A stretch of DNA of 64,000 nt from Anaerolineae bacterium (GCA_023384415.1 JAHDWJ010000021.1:1-64000), one strand, 5' to 3'. Numbered from the stretch's first letter, positions 1-8,234 are shown. Numbers and translations: made by a program. Notes: generated by a model not told the origin, from the sequence alone.

Positions 1-324
1 ATAAAGTGGGGCAATTTTGGCAAATTGCCCTACATCCGTGTTCCTTCCATCCGTGACTGCTTACACCGGGGTTTGGGGGAAATAAAGTGGGGCAATTTTG
101 GCAAATTGCCCTACATCCGTGTTCCTTCCATCCGTGACTGCTTACACCGGGGTTTGGGGGAAATAAAGTGGGGCAATTTTGGCAAATTGCCCTACATCCG
201 TGTTCCTTCCATCCGTGGCTGCTTACACCGGGGTTTGGGGGAAATAAAGTGGGGCAATTTTGGCAAATTGCCCTACATCCGTGTTCCTTCCATCCGTGGC
301 TGCTTGCACCGAAATTTAGAGGAA
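1..324. repeat. 81-bp tandem repeat array, four units, open at left edge
   Basis: Units begin at 1, 82, 163 and 244, giving an exact 81-bp period; the last unit decays after about 310. Each unit holds a perfect hairpin (first copy 9-30): GGGCAATTT, loop TGGC, AAATTGCCC. Because 81 is a multiple of three the array leaves a repetitive open frame (25-384) that is not a credible gene. There is no spacer diversity, so it is not CRISPR. The array runs off the window, so the copy number is unknown. It lies on the side of the template repeat where a DGR reverse transcriptase would be expected. Confidence 0.9.
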
Positions 325-569
325 AATAGAGCGGGCACGGCGGGAGCGAATCCAGGCCGTGCCCTGTTTTGTGTATCGGCCTGACACCACCAGATGCTCT
401 ATACCGGTGAATTGTGCCAGACGGGACCAACCTGCGCCATCTCTTGCCTTTCCTGACCGCATCCCGCCAGCCGTAGCCAACGGGCATTTACTGGAAGGGC
501 CGCTGCATGGAAACAGCAGCCCCCTGTCCTGGCCCTGCGTCCAGAGACCTGTAGAAAGGGAACGGCGTA

Positions 570-697
570 AGATGTGGAACGGCGCACCACCCGAGCCCCA
601 AGGTTGTTGTTACGATTATCAGGGTGATTATGATTGCGATAAGCCGCGCGAGCGTTGATCTGATCGTTGTTCCACGAGCCACCGCGCACCACGCGCC
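570..697 (-). other. DGR template repeat (TR)
   Basis: This 128-bp stretch aligns without gaps to the 3' end of the NACHT-FGE gene (996-1123, offset 426). There are 20 mismatches. Nineteen fall where the TR coding (minus) strand has adenine: plus-strand 575, 604, 605, 610, 611, 625, 629, 631, 634, 635, 640, 655, 656, 661, 664, 667, 668, 670 and 671. The one exception is 601. In the gene these adenines are replaced by G (12), T (4) or C (3). Conceptual translation of the TR is rich in Asn (for example NNDQIN and NRNNN), as expected of AAC/AAT-rich DGR templates. Adenine-specific mismatch is the diagnostic signature of mutagenic retrohoming. No gene start or Shine-Dalgarno site supports it as a separate coding region. 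No reverse transcriptase or Avd-like gene is visible in the window. Confidence 0.92.
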
Positions 698-770
698 AGT
701 TGCCAGGTCGCCCCAGGTACCAAACAGCGTACTTACGGGTAAGTGTAACAGAAATGAGGCGCAAGGGATA

Positions 771-801
771 GAATTGCCAAATCTTGAAGATTTGGCAATT
801 C
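771..801. repeat. Perfect 14-bp hairpin
   Basis: A 14-bp stem (GAATTGCCAAATCT and its exact complement) encloses a TGA loop. It lies between the template repeat and the end of the NACHT-FGE gene. No T-tract follows on either strand, so it is more like a palindromic repeat than a terminator. The next bases (811-870) carry the AACCGCAAAGCCGCAAAGAA type of spacer repeat that recurs in this window near 33970. Confidence 0.75.
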
Positions 802-912
802 TCGTAATTACTAACCGCAAAGCCGCAAAGAACACAAAGTTCCTCAAGAAATTCTTATTGATCTTGGCGTCTTCGCGGTGAAATTCTTGTGTGCCTTAGT
901 AGTTACCAATTC

Positions 913-940
913 TAAAAAAATTTGATCGCGCTGCCGCGCG
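913..940 (-). terminator. Intrinsic terminator of the NACHT-FGE gene
   Basis: Read on the minus strand, a CGCGC-GGCA-GCGCG hairpin (927-940) is followed by ATCAAATTTTTTT. It lies about 50 bp after the stop codon of the NACHT-FGE gene and before the template repeat, so the template would need read-through or its own promoter. Confidence 0.7.
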
Positions 941-989
941 AAGAGGCGGGACGCGCTACCGCTTGCCCGCCGGGAACAGAGATCAGAGG

Positions 990-3935
990 TCAAGGAGATG
1001 GGGAACGGCGCACCACCCGAGCCCCACGGGCGTTGCCACGATTATCAGGGGGATAACGACCGCGACAAGCCGCGCGAGCGCCGATCCGAACGCCGAACCA
1101 CGAGCCACCGCGCACCACGCGCCGTGAAGTGCCGTCCTGGGGGTCTTCCCGGCCATCATCCCTGTTGTAAGGGTATGCGTAGGTGGGCTGCGGCAACTTG
1201 TCCCCCCACAGGGTGCTGGTCCATTCCCACACGTTGCCACTGAGATCATAGACCCCTTCTGGGGTGCGGCCGCCGGGGAACACCCCCACCGGGCTGGTAC
1301 GGTACAAATGGGTCTCAAAGGTGTTCCCCAGGGTGGGGTCAAAATTGCGGCCATAAGGGTAGACACGCCCTGCTGTTCCTCGCGCGGCCGCTTCCCACTC
1401 CACTTCGGTAGGTAGGGTATACCGCTCCCCCACCTGGGCTGAGAGCCAGGCACAATACGCCAGGGCCTCAAACCAGCAAATGCCCACCACCGGCTGGGAC
1501 GGGTGGTTAAAGCGGCTGTCATCCCAATATTCTGGTTGTTTAAATACCTTGCCGGAAGGAGACCATTTGGCATATTGCTGATCCCGTTCTTCATCGGAAG
1601 CATTTCGCAGCCACAACCAAAACTCCACCTGAGCAGGCGAAACATTGGCCTGGGCAATGGCGTCTTCGGAAAAGCCTTTTAGTTGGGTCTGCAATTCGCG
1701 GCCTTGTTGCAGCGCACTGTCGTTGCTGCTTTCACCCTGTCGCCAGGCCCGCGCCGCATCCGTTTGCCACCACTGTTCATCCTCATACCCCCCGGCATCC
1801 ATAAACAGTCGGTACTCGGCATTGGTCAGGGGGTAAGCAGCCATCGCAAATCCGGCAATTTCAACGGTATGGGCCGGTTTTTCATCAGCATAACTGCTCT
1901 GATCATCCCCAATAGGGTAGCGGCCAGGGGGAATGGTCACCAGGGGGGGCAGCAGGTACTCTCCATAAGGCCCGGTATGGCGGTTAAAGCGGCTGTCACC
2001 CAACTCGGCCAACGCTTCAGCAGCACTGATCCGCGGCCGCAAATCGGCCTGGGGGTTATTGATCCGGGCGGCCAGGGCCTCTTGCAGCTCCTTTTTTAAA
2101 GCCGGAGAGAGGGTTAGCTCCGGTAGATTGGCACAGCGGGCCGCCAGGGGCAGGTTGGCGGCCATCAACGCCCGAATAAATTGCTCCGGGTTGGGGGTCA
2201 TGGCGGCGGCCAGCAGGCCGCTCTCTTCCCAACCGGTTGGGGGCAGGGGGGGCAGCTCTTCGCTTTTACTCAGGGCAGCCAACTGTTCGGCCAGGCTGGG
2301 ACGAATCTCTGCTTCACGCCAGGGGACGGCCAGCCGGGCCGGTTCGGGGGTCTGCCCCAGGCGGCGGGCAGCAAAATATTCCTGGAGCAGTTGGTGGCCG
2401 TAGGTGATCTCCCGTTTGCTCACATCTTTGTCCAGCACATTTAACTGCACCCCGGCCCGGATGAGCAGCTCGGCCTGGGGGTGGGCCAACAGGGCGCGGG
2501 CCTCTTTTTCCAGCAGGCGCACCTGGTTGGCTTCTCGGGTGAGGCGGCCGGCCTGCATCTGGTAGGCCAATGTTTCCAGGTGAGGGATCAGCGGCCCCTC
2601 ATCGGGCAGGGCGGTAGGGGTGGCCCAGGCCCCGGCCAATACCTGGTGCTGATCATCCTCACTTAGCAAATTGTTCTGGACAAACAGGTAATGGCGCCGC
2701 GCTAACTCCCGGTGCAGGGCACGGCGCACGAAGCCGGTGAGCAGGGCGGCGCGGCCGGGGGGGGTGTATGGGTTATTAGTTATTGGTGCATCGGTGTATT
2801 GGGGATTGGGGGCAGGGTCATTGGCTGGGGGCTGCGCGGTTAAATGGAGATGATCTACTAGCAGGCGCAGGAAGAACGGGACGCTGAACAGGGACAACTG
2901 CTGCGGGTCGTGGCGCATCGTAGCCCAAACCAGCGGGGCCTGTTCCCCCAGGTAAACGGTAAGGAACTGCTCAATTTGGGCCGGGGTGAGTGGCTCAACC
3001 TGCACCCGGCGCACAGGTACGGCGTCGCTGCCCAGGGGGGAGCTGTAATCCAGGTTGCGGCAGCTAAAGAGGACGCGGTTGCCATAATGGGCATAGTGGG
3101 CCAGAAACGCTTGCCATTGGCCTACCCGCTTCTGGTACTCATCCCGGTCCGGGTGGGGGAGTTCATTTAACCCATCCAGAAGCAGGGTGAGGTGGCCGTT
3201 CTGGAACAGGGTGGCAAAATCAGGCAGGGTTGGGTGACGGTCACGGTGGCGCAGCTGCCATTCGGCGGCCAGCCACTCATACGGCGGTGGCGGGGGATCG
3301 CCCCGGTACCCATTGAGGGAAGCGAAGAGGGTGAACGGGGGATCGTTAGGCCCTTCGGAAGGTTTATTCTCTTGACCTATACCAGGGGTCAAACCTTGCG
3401 AAGGATTCGCCCTCTCCAAGGACCGCCAGGCCAGGTCTAACTGCAAACGTCGCAGCAAGGTGGTTTTGCCGCTGCCCGGTTTGCCCAGCAGCACCAGGTG
3501 TTGTTCGCCACTCTCTTGCAGGAGGGTGAGCAGGTTGTTAAAGCGGCCCCGCTGGCTGTCGGGTATATAGCGGATGCCTTCGGCGTCTGGCCCCTGGTCC
3601 AGGAGCAGGATCAACTGGACGAAGCGGCTGTCTAGCTGGTATCTCTCTGAGGAGAGAAGCTGGATTAACTCCTGGTGATGTTGGTTGGGGGTGGCAGGGT
3701 GGGTGGGAGCACCGGGAGGGGGCCAGGGGATGTCTGGCCGCTCCTGGCGGAGGGTGGGTTCGAGTTCGGCGATGCGGCCGCGGCGCTGCATATGGGCCAG
3801 GAGTTCACGGGCCAGGGCAGAGCGGGTTGGCCCGTCTAACTCATCGTGGGGAATGCCCAGGGTAAAGCAGAGGGTTTTTAGCTCTTCATGGTTAAAATGG
3901 GTAATGAGAAGGTGGAGAAGGGTTGTCAGGTCCAT
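990..3935 (-). CDS. EAD-NACHT-FGE STAND protein, DGR variable protein
   Basis: A 981-residue STAND-class NTPase with a formylglycine-generating-enzyme/sulfatase-modifying (C-type-lectin-like) fold at the C terminus. Residues 1-70 resemble a small helical effector-associated domain of the EAD7 kind (inferred from pattern). The NACHT domain has Walker A GKPGSGKTT at 151-159 and Walker B LTLLLDGLNEL at 249-259. The FGE-like domain covers about 665-981, with GNVWEW and RVVRGGSW motifs. I do not see the redox cysteines of catalytic FGE, so it is probably a binding module. The last 43 codons (938-980) are the DGR variable repeat. Family knowledge suggests an oligomerising conflict or immune receptor whose sensor face is diversified. 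The start fits because the EAD begins at residue 2. Residues 174-200 derive from a palindromic repeat (3351-3408), and another repeat-derived loop lies near 2761-2812. Cytoplasmic; no membrane segment or signal peptide seen. Confidence 0.9.
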   Translation of the reverse strand: MDLTTLLHLLITHFNHEELKTLCFTLGIPHDELDGPTRSALARELLAHMQRRGRIAELEPTLRQERPDIPWPPPGAPTHPATPNQHHQELIQLLSSERYQLDSRFVQLILLLDQGPDAEGIRYIPDSQRGRFNNLLTLLQESGEQHLVLLGKPGSGKTTLLRRLQLDLAWRSLERANPSQGLTPGIGQENKPSEGPNDPPFTLFASLNGYRGDPPPPPYEWLAAEWQLRHRDRHPTLPDFATLFQNGHLTLLLDGLNELPHPDRDEYQKRVGQWQAFLAHYAHYGNRVLFSCRNLDYSSPLGSDAVPVRRVQVEPLTPAQIEQFLTVYLGEQAPLVWATMRHDPQQLSLFSVPFFLRLLVDHLHLTAQPPANDPAPNPQYTDAPITNNPYTPPGRAALLTGFVRRALHRELARRHYLFVQNNLLSEDDQHQVLAGAWATPTALPDEGPLIPHLETLAYQMQAGRLTREANQVRLLEKEARALLAHPQAELLIRAGVQLNVLDKDVSKREITYGHQLLQEYFAARRLGQTPEPARLAVPWREAEIRPSLAEQLAALSKSEELPPLPPTGWEESGLLAAAMTPNPEQFIRALMAANLPLAARCANLPELTLSPALKKELQEALAARINNPQADLRPRISAAEALAELGDSRFNRHTGPYGEYLLPPLVTIPPGRYPIGDDQSSYADEKPAHTVEIAGFAMAAYPLTNAEYRLFMDAGGYEDEQWWQTDAARAWRQGESSNDSALQQGRELQTQLKGFSEDAIAQANVSPAQVEFWLWLRNASDEERDQQYAKWSPSGKVFKQPEYWDDSRFNHPSQPVVGICWFEALAYCAWLSAQVGERYTLPTEVEWEAAARGTAGRVYPYGRNFDPTLGNTFETHLYRTSPVGVFPGGRTPEGVYDLSGNVWEWTSTLWGDKLPQPTYAYPYNRDDGREDPQDGTSRRVVRGGSWFGVRIGARAACRGRYPPDNRGNARGARVVRRSPSP
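996..1123 (-). other. DGR variable repeat (VR)
   Basis: This is the 3' end of the NACHT-FGE gene. It matches the template repeat 570-697 end to end, differing almost only where the template has A on the coding strand. About a dozen codons differ, mostly template Asn, His, Asp, Gln or Tyr changed to Gly, Arg, Val, Phe, Cys, Pro or Ala. The flank nearest the stop codon (996-1026) is identical except at 1001, as expected of an initiation-of-mutagenic-homing (IMH) segment. The variable residues fall on the C-terminal part of the FGE fold, the usual ligand-facing surface in DGR proteins. Confidence 0.92.
3351..3408. repeat. Palindromic element inside the NACHT coding region
   Basis: Arms CCCTTCGGAAGGTTT (3351-3365) and AAACCTTGCGAAGGATT (about 3390-3406) are inverted copies of each other. 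The same AACCTTC(S)GAAGGTT arms occur as inverted pairs in intergenic DNA at about 41958-42018 and 51124-51180. Here the element is read in frame and encodes a low-complexity loop between the Walker A helix and the next NACHT strand. Confidence 0.6.
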
Positions 3936-3963
3936 GGGTGTTTTGGGAACGCGGATGAACAGG

Positions 3964-4500
3964 ATTTACGGATGTGGGCGGCCTGGATGTAGACGGCCCA
4001 GCCCGCCCGGACCAAGCCCGCCCGGACAAAACCCGCCCGGACGTGAACGTCCGGGCTAAAAATGCAAAGGCCGTTGGCCTCACATCGGCAGCCCGGTAGG
4101 GCTTTGTATTTTTAGCCCGGCGGTTTGACCGCCGGGCGGATTTGACCGCCGGGCGGATTTGGCCACCGGGACGGTTTGGCCACCGGGACGGTTTGGCCGC
4201 CGGGACGGTTTGGCCGCTAGGACGTGGCCCGCCCAGGCCCACCCAGGCCCGCCCAGGCCCGCCCGGACCAAGCCCGCCCGGACGTGAACGTCCGGGCTAA
4301 AAATGCAAAGGCCGTTGGCCTCACATCGGCAGCCCGGTAGGGCTTTGTATTTTTAGCCCGGCGGTTTGACCGCCGGGCGGATTTGACCACCAGGACGGTT
4401 TGACCACCGGGACGGTTTGGCCACCGGGACGGTTTGACCGCCGGGCGGATTTGACCGCCGGGCGGATTTGACCGCCAGGACGATTTGACCGCCGGGCACA
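3964..4500. repeat. GC-rich REP-like repeat cluster
   Basis: A segment starting with ACGTGAACGT occurs at 4041 and again at 4282, giving a 241-bp duplication. Each copy starts with a perfect hairpin (GCCCGGACGT, GA, ACGTCCGGGC), passes through GGCCGTTGGCC and ends in many about 17-bp units of the kind CGGATTTGACCGCCGGG. No T-tract or credible gene is present; long open frames here are composition artefacts. It fills the divergent gap between the NACHT-FGE gene and the sugar kinase and leaves little room for ordinary promoters. Confidence 0.85.
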
Positions 4501-4683
4501 TGAAGGATGGCAAGATGAGGCAACCGTGAAGACCCTGCCAAGTGTACCATAGCTGCTGGAAAACCCATGAAATTTCGCCGCTTTCATAACGGCCTGCGGT
4601 CAGGTTGTCCCCAACGACCAAAAAAGCTATCATGCGCGGCCGCTTTCATCCTTCATCCTTCATCCTTCTTCTGGAGACTAGTT

Positions 4684-5640
4684 ATGCCCCGTTTTGATGT
4701 GACGACCTTTGGCGAAGCGATGCTGCGGCTGAGTGTGCCGGCCGGTACCCGGCTGGAGATGGCCCAGCAGCTAGACCTGTACCCCGCGGGGGCGGAAGCG
4801 AATGTCGCGGCCGCGCTGGCCCGTTTAGGTCATGCCGTCGGGTGGGTTTCGGCCCTGCCGGACCATGCCCTGGGTCGGCGGGTGGCCCATGCCTTACACC
4901 AGGCCGGGGTGGATATGGCCGCCGTGCAGTGGGGGCCGGGGCGTATGGGCAGCTATTTCGTAGAATTTGCTGTTCCACCCCGGCCAACCCAGGTGATTTA
5001 TGACCGGGCCGATTCTTGTATCACCCGGCTGCAACCGGCGGACATGCCCTGGGATTATTTGCTGGACAGCCGCCTACTCCATCTCACCGGGATTACCCCG
5101 CCGCTGGCCCCAGGCTGCCGGGCCATTGTGGCCGAAGCGATCCGGCGGGCCAGGGGACAGGGGGGGGCGGTCAGTTTTGATGTCAATTATCGGAGTAAGC
5201 TGTGGTCGGTTGAGGATGCGGCCGCGACCTTACGCCCCCTGATTGCAGAGGTAGATTTGCTCTTTTGCAGCGGCCGCGATGCCCAAACCCTCTTCGGCTG
5301 CTCTGGTTCTCCCGAAGAAGCGGTGGCGCAGTTGGCGGCCCAAACCGGGGCCAGGTGGGGGGTGATGTCGCTGGGGGCACAGGGGGTGATCGGTTGGGAT
5401 GGGGCGCGGATCATTCGGCAGGCGGCCGCACCGGTGACGATAGTTGACCGGATTGGCGCGGGGGATGGGTTGGCCGCGGGGGTGATTTATGGCTGGCTGA
5501 AAGGGGAGTTAGCGGCCGCGCTCCGTTATGGGGTGATGATGGCGGCATTGGCCTTGAGTCAGCATGGGGATGCGGTAATCACCACACGAGAGGAGTTAGA
5601 ACAGTTAGCGGCCGCGGCCGGTGGGGATGTCGTCCGGTAA
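4684..5640 (+). CDS. PfkB-family sugar kinase, KDG-kinase-like
   Basis: A 318-residue ribokinase/PfkB-fold kinase, most like 2-dehydro-3-deoxygluconokinase, which phosphorylates KDG with ATP in the (semi-)Entner-Doudoroff or uronate route. Seen: N-terminal TFGEAMLRLS, the GAEANVAAALARLG substrate motif, SFDVNYR, and the C-terminal GAGDGLAAGV signature with catalytic Asp at about 261. I chose the ATG at 4684 over an upstream in-frame ATG (4567) because the extra 39 residues come from a CTTCATCCTTCATCC repeat and the fold starts at MPRFDV; a GGAG lies 8 bp upstream. No sugar catabolic neighbours are present, so the substrate is inferred from sequence pattern only. Other PfkB sugars are possible. 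Confidence 0.85.
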   Translation: MPRFDVTTFGEAMLRLSVPAGTRLEMAQQLDLYPAGAEANVAAALARLGHAVGWVSALPDHALGRRVAHALHQAGVDMAAVQWGPGRMGSYFVEFAVPPRPTQVIYDRADSCITRLQPADMPWDYLLDSRLLHLTGITPPLAPGCRAIVAEAIRRARGQGGAVSFDVNYRSKLWSVEDAAATLRPLIAEVDLLFCSGRDAQTLFGCSGSPEEAVAQLAAQTGARWGVMSLGAQGVIGWDGARIIRQAAAPVTIVDRIGAGDGLAAGVIYGWLKGELAAALRYGVMMAALALSQHGDAVITTREELEQLAAAAGGDVVR

Positions 5641-5758
5641 ATTGGGTGGGCCACTATGGGGCGAAGAGAAAGAGAAAGCGTTTTTGCCACGAATGACACG
5701 AATTTTTCTTGATTCCTGCTAATTCGGGCAATTCGGGGCAAAAATAATAATCCACGCC

Positions 5759-6262
5759 CTAATCGGGCAAAGTATCGTGCAGCACCTTCTCTGTTTGTTC
5801 CTGGCGGAACTGGTGTAATTTTTCGCGTAGTTCTACAAATTGAATCGCCAGGATAGAGACCCCCAACAAGGCGGCATTTTTGGCCCCGGCCACGCCGATA
5901 GCCACCGTAGCCACAGGTATCCCGGCAGGCATTTGCACAATCGAGAGCAGGGAATCCAGCCCATTGAGGGCGCGACTCTGCACCGGGACGCCGATGACCG
6001 GCAAAACGGTCTGGGCGGCAACCATACCGGGCAGATGGGCGGCCCCGCCAGCCCCGGCGATAATTACCTGCAACCCCCGCGCCTCGGCAGTGGTGGCATA
6101 CTCTGTCAGCAAAGCTGGGGTGCGGTGGGCAGAAACGACTTTGACCTCATGGGGGACGCCAAACTGCTGCAACAGCGCGGCCGCGTACTGCATCGTCTCC
6201 CAATCAGAGGTGCTGCCCATGATGACGCCGACAAGTGGGGAAGAAGGGGAGGGTGAAGACAT
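5759..6262 (-). CDS. purE: N5-carboxyaminoimidazole ribonucleotide mutase PurE
   Basis: A 167-residue class I PurE that moves the carboxyl group of N5-CAIR to C4 to give CAIR in purine synthesis. The phosphate/active-site loops GSTSDW (16-21) and SAHRTP (44-49) are present, followed by the [11 protein letters not shown] and GVPVQS segments typical of the family. The length is normal. It stands alone between non-purine genes; purC and purL are 38 kb away. No purK is seen in the window. The 5641-5758 gap before it holds only a CCACGAATGACACGAAT-type spacer repeat. Confidence 0.95.
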   Translation of the reverse strand: MSSPSPSSPLVGVIMGSTSDWETMQYAAALLQQFGVPHEVKVVSAHRTPALLTEYATTAEARGLQVIIAGAGGAAHLPGMVAAQTVLPVIGVPVQSRALNGLDSLLSIVQMPAGIPVATVAIGVAGAKNAALLGVSILAIQFVELREKLHQFRQEQTEKVLHDTLPD

Positions 6263-6473
6263 AGGAACTCCTCTGAAAATAAGGATGAATTATGAATTAG
6301 GAATTATGAAAGGGGTCTCAGGCGCAAACCGCTTTTTCATTGCCGCTGGTGAACCCTGTTCATGTTGTGTGTTGGAGAATAGTCCTGGATGAAAAAACAC
6401 AGATAAGAGATGAAAAATTGGCAAACTCTGTGGATAAATAACCACGGATGAAAGGAGTACGGATAAACTGTTT

Positions 6474-7835
6474 TTAGCCGTGTTTTTCCCTATCCATGTT
6501 TTGCCCCACTTGCTTCCAGATATGGGCGATGAGTTGGGGCAGGGTGGGGCCGGCGGTGAGGATGTTCTGCTGATAGGCGGCCAGGTCTACCTCATGTTCT
6601 ACCAGATAACGCAGGGGATCGGCCAGCTCCTGATAGCCGAGGATGAGGGCCCCAATGAGGCGGCCGCGATCCATCGTAACCCTTATAGAATGTGGCCCCT
6701 GGCGATCCCAGGCAGAGTGAACCGTGGCGGCAAAGGGGGCCGTCCACACATGGCTGGACCCCCGTGATAAGTACCCTGCTTCGGGCAGAGCTTCTTTGTC
6801 CTGGTTATCGCTGATACGGCCGATGGCGGTCATGTGAACCCCAAAAAGCAAAGCGGCGTTAAAGGGGGACCCTTTTTCATACTGCCGGCTCGGCGGCCGG
6901 CCGTGGGCCACATCTACCATATTGTGCCCGGCAGCCCGCCCCTCGGCGATGGCACTGGGCCAGAGAACATCCAGGCAGTGGGCCTGCGTCCAGCGGTCAT
7001 ACACCTGGGCAGTGTCCCCGGCGGCAAAAAGGGTGGGGATATTGCTCTGCATCGTTGGGCCAACCAGCACCCCTTGTTGTATCTGCACCGGCGCCCCCTT
7101 GAGCAGCCCCAGGTTAGGCTTCACCCCAATGGCCACCCCCACGATGTCACAGGCGATTTGCTGGCCGCTTTTCAGCTTCACCCCCACCAATTTGCCTCTT
7201 TTGTCCAGAGCTGTCTCAATTTCCTGGTGGTAATGGAGATGAATCCCTTCATGTTTGATTTGCCGCTCAATAATGTCTGATTCGTTTTGGTTGAGCAGGC
7301 GGGGCCAGAGGCGGCCGCCGCGTTGGAGAAAATGGGTTTTGACCCCCTGATGGGCGATCCCTTCAGCCAGCTCCATGGCTGTAATCCCCCCGCCGACGAT
7401 TACAGCGGCTCTGGCCCGGCGGCAGCGGGTGAGCAGCTGCCGGGCATCATCCAGCTTGTCGAAGGTGATAATCCCGTCTAGCTGGCTGTTGGTGAAAGGG
7501 GGCGGGGTGGCTGAGGCCCCGGTGGCCAGGAGCAGAACATCATAGGGCAGGCGAGTGCCATCGGCCAGATCAACGTATTGGCGGGTGGCATCTAACCCTA
7601 CAGCCCGGACGAAGCGGAGATCGAGCCGGTGCTGCTGATAGAAGCTGGGGCGGCGGGCGATAATTTGCTCAGGGGGTACCTGGCCGTTGAGGACGTAGGC
7701 GATCCCAGGGCGGGAGTACATGGGGTACGGTTCGTCGCTGAGGATGGTGATGGTCGCGGCCGCGTCCCGTTTCCGTATCACCTCAGCTGCGCTCACCCCG
7801 GCAGCGCCATTGCCAATGAGTAGGTAATGTTTCAA
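6474..7835 (-). CDS. FAD/NAD(P)-dependent oxidoreductase of the NirB/rubredoxin-reductase type
   Basis: A 453-residue two-dinucleotide-binding-domain flavoprotein. The FAD motif GNGAAGVSAAE is at 8-18, the second Rossmann motif VIVGGGITAMELAE at about 145-160, and the conserved LFAAGDTAQV near 270. It ends the minus-strand run cytochrome b, ferredoxin, flavoprotein (9032 to 6474), so it probably passes electrons between NAD(P)H and the ferredoxin or membrane heme protein. The start is TTG (7835), just after a TTTCAGGTTTTTCAGG repeat, and no in-frame ATG gives the missing Rossmann strand. Nitrite reductase itself is not encoded here, so a precise substrate cannot be given. Confidence 0.85.
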   Translation of the reverse strand: MKHYLLIGNGAAGVSAAEVIRKRDAAATITILSDEPYPMYSRPGIAYVLNGQVPPEQIIARRPSFYQQHRLDLRFVRAVGLDATRQYVDLADGTRLPYDVLLLATGASATPPPFTNSQLDGIITFDKLDDARQLLTRCRRARAAVIVGGGITAMELAEGIAHQGVKTHFLQRGGRLWPRLLNQNESDIIERQIKHEGIHLHYHQEIETALDKRGKLVGVKLKSGQQIACDIVGVAIGVKPNLGLLKGAPVQIQQGVLVGPTMQSNIPTLFAAGDTAQVYDRWTQAHCLDVLWPSAIAEGRAAGHNMVDVAHGRPPSRQYEKGSPFNAALLFGVHMTAIGRISDNQDKEALPEAGYLSRGSSHVWTAPFAATVHSAWDRQGPHSIRVTMDRGRLIGALILGYQELADPLRYLVEHEVDLAAYQQNILTAGPTLPQLIAHIWKQVGQNMDREKHG

Positions 7836-7915
7836 GTTTCAGGTTTTTCAGGTTTCAGGTTTGCGAGTGAACGAGTTTGCGAGTCACTCAGTCCTCAGTC
7901 CTCGTCCCTCACCTC
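7836..7915. repeat. Short tandem spacer repeats
   Basis: TTTCAGG units (7840-7862), then GCGAGTGAACGAGTTTGCGAGTC and AGTCCTC units. Similar GCGAGT/AGTCCTCACTCC units fill 9033-9115 and recur inside carB and purL coding sequence. Confidence 0.7.
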
Positions 7916-8233
7916 TCACAACTCATCCGGGTTCGTTTGCAGGCGGAGGTCGTCGCCGATGAGGATGGCGGGACCCCAGCGCAAGGTGCCGCGAGGGCAT
8001 TTTTCGATGCAGGCCCCACAGGAGATACAGCGGGGATCGGTGACGTTGCGGCCGCGGCGAGCATATTCTCGCACCTCAATGCCAACCGGGCAATTGTAGC
8101 CACAGATACCACACTGCACACAACGGCTGGCATCAGCCGCAACCTGAAATGGCCCCCCGGTGGGTGGGGGTAAAAAAGATTGTTTCTCTGTTGGGGCAAA
8201 AAAAATCGCCTTTAACTGCTGCCACATAGGCAT
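7916..8233 (-). CDS. Ferredoxin with two 4Fe-4S motifs
   Basis: A 105-residue electron-transfer protein with two CxxCxxCxxxCP clusters: Cys38, 41, 44, 48 and Cys69, 72, 75, 79. Each should ligate a [4Fe-4S] centre. An N-terminal 30-residue extension may dock it to its partner. The ATG follows the cytochrome b stop with a one-base gap, implying translational coupling; the flavoprotein gene follows 80 bp later. It is likely the soluble link between the membrane heme subunit and the flavoprotein. The direction of electron flow cannot be read from sequence. Confidence 0.92.
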   Translation of the reverse strand: MPMWQQLKAIFFAPTEKQSFLPPPTGGPFQVAADASRCVQCGICGYNCPVGIEVREYARRGRNVTDPRCISCGACIEKCPRGTLRWGPAILIGDDLRLQTNPDEL

Positions 8234-8234
8234 C

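Noticed and set aside
1..324. CRISPR array
   Set aside because: The whole 81-bp unit is repeated with no variable spacers, and no cas gene is near.
25..384. Open frame of repeated 27-residue units
   Set aside because: It follows only from the 81-bp repeat being a multiple of three. No ribosome site or family pattern.
399..764. Minus-strand frame encoding an FGE-like tail, as a separate gene or gene fragment
   Set aside because: The mismatch pattern with the NACHT-FGE gene is adenine-specific, which marks it as a DGR template and not a decayed paralogue.
4217..4633. Long minus-strand frames over the GC-rich repeats
   Set aside because: Repetitive PGGQ-type translation arises from the 17-bp units; no start signals.
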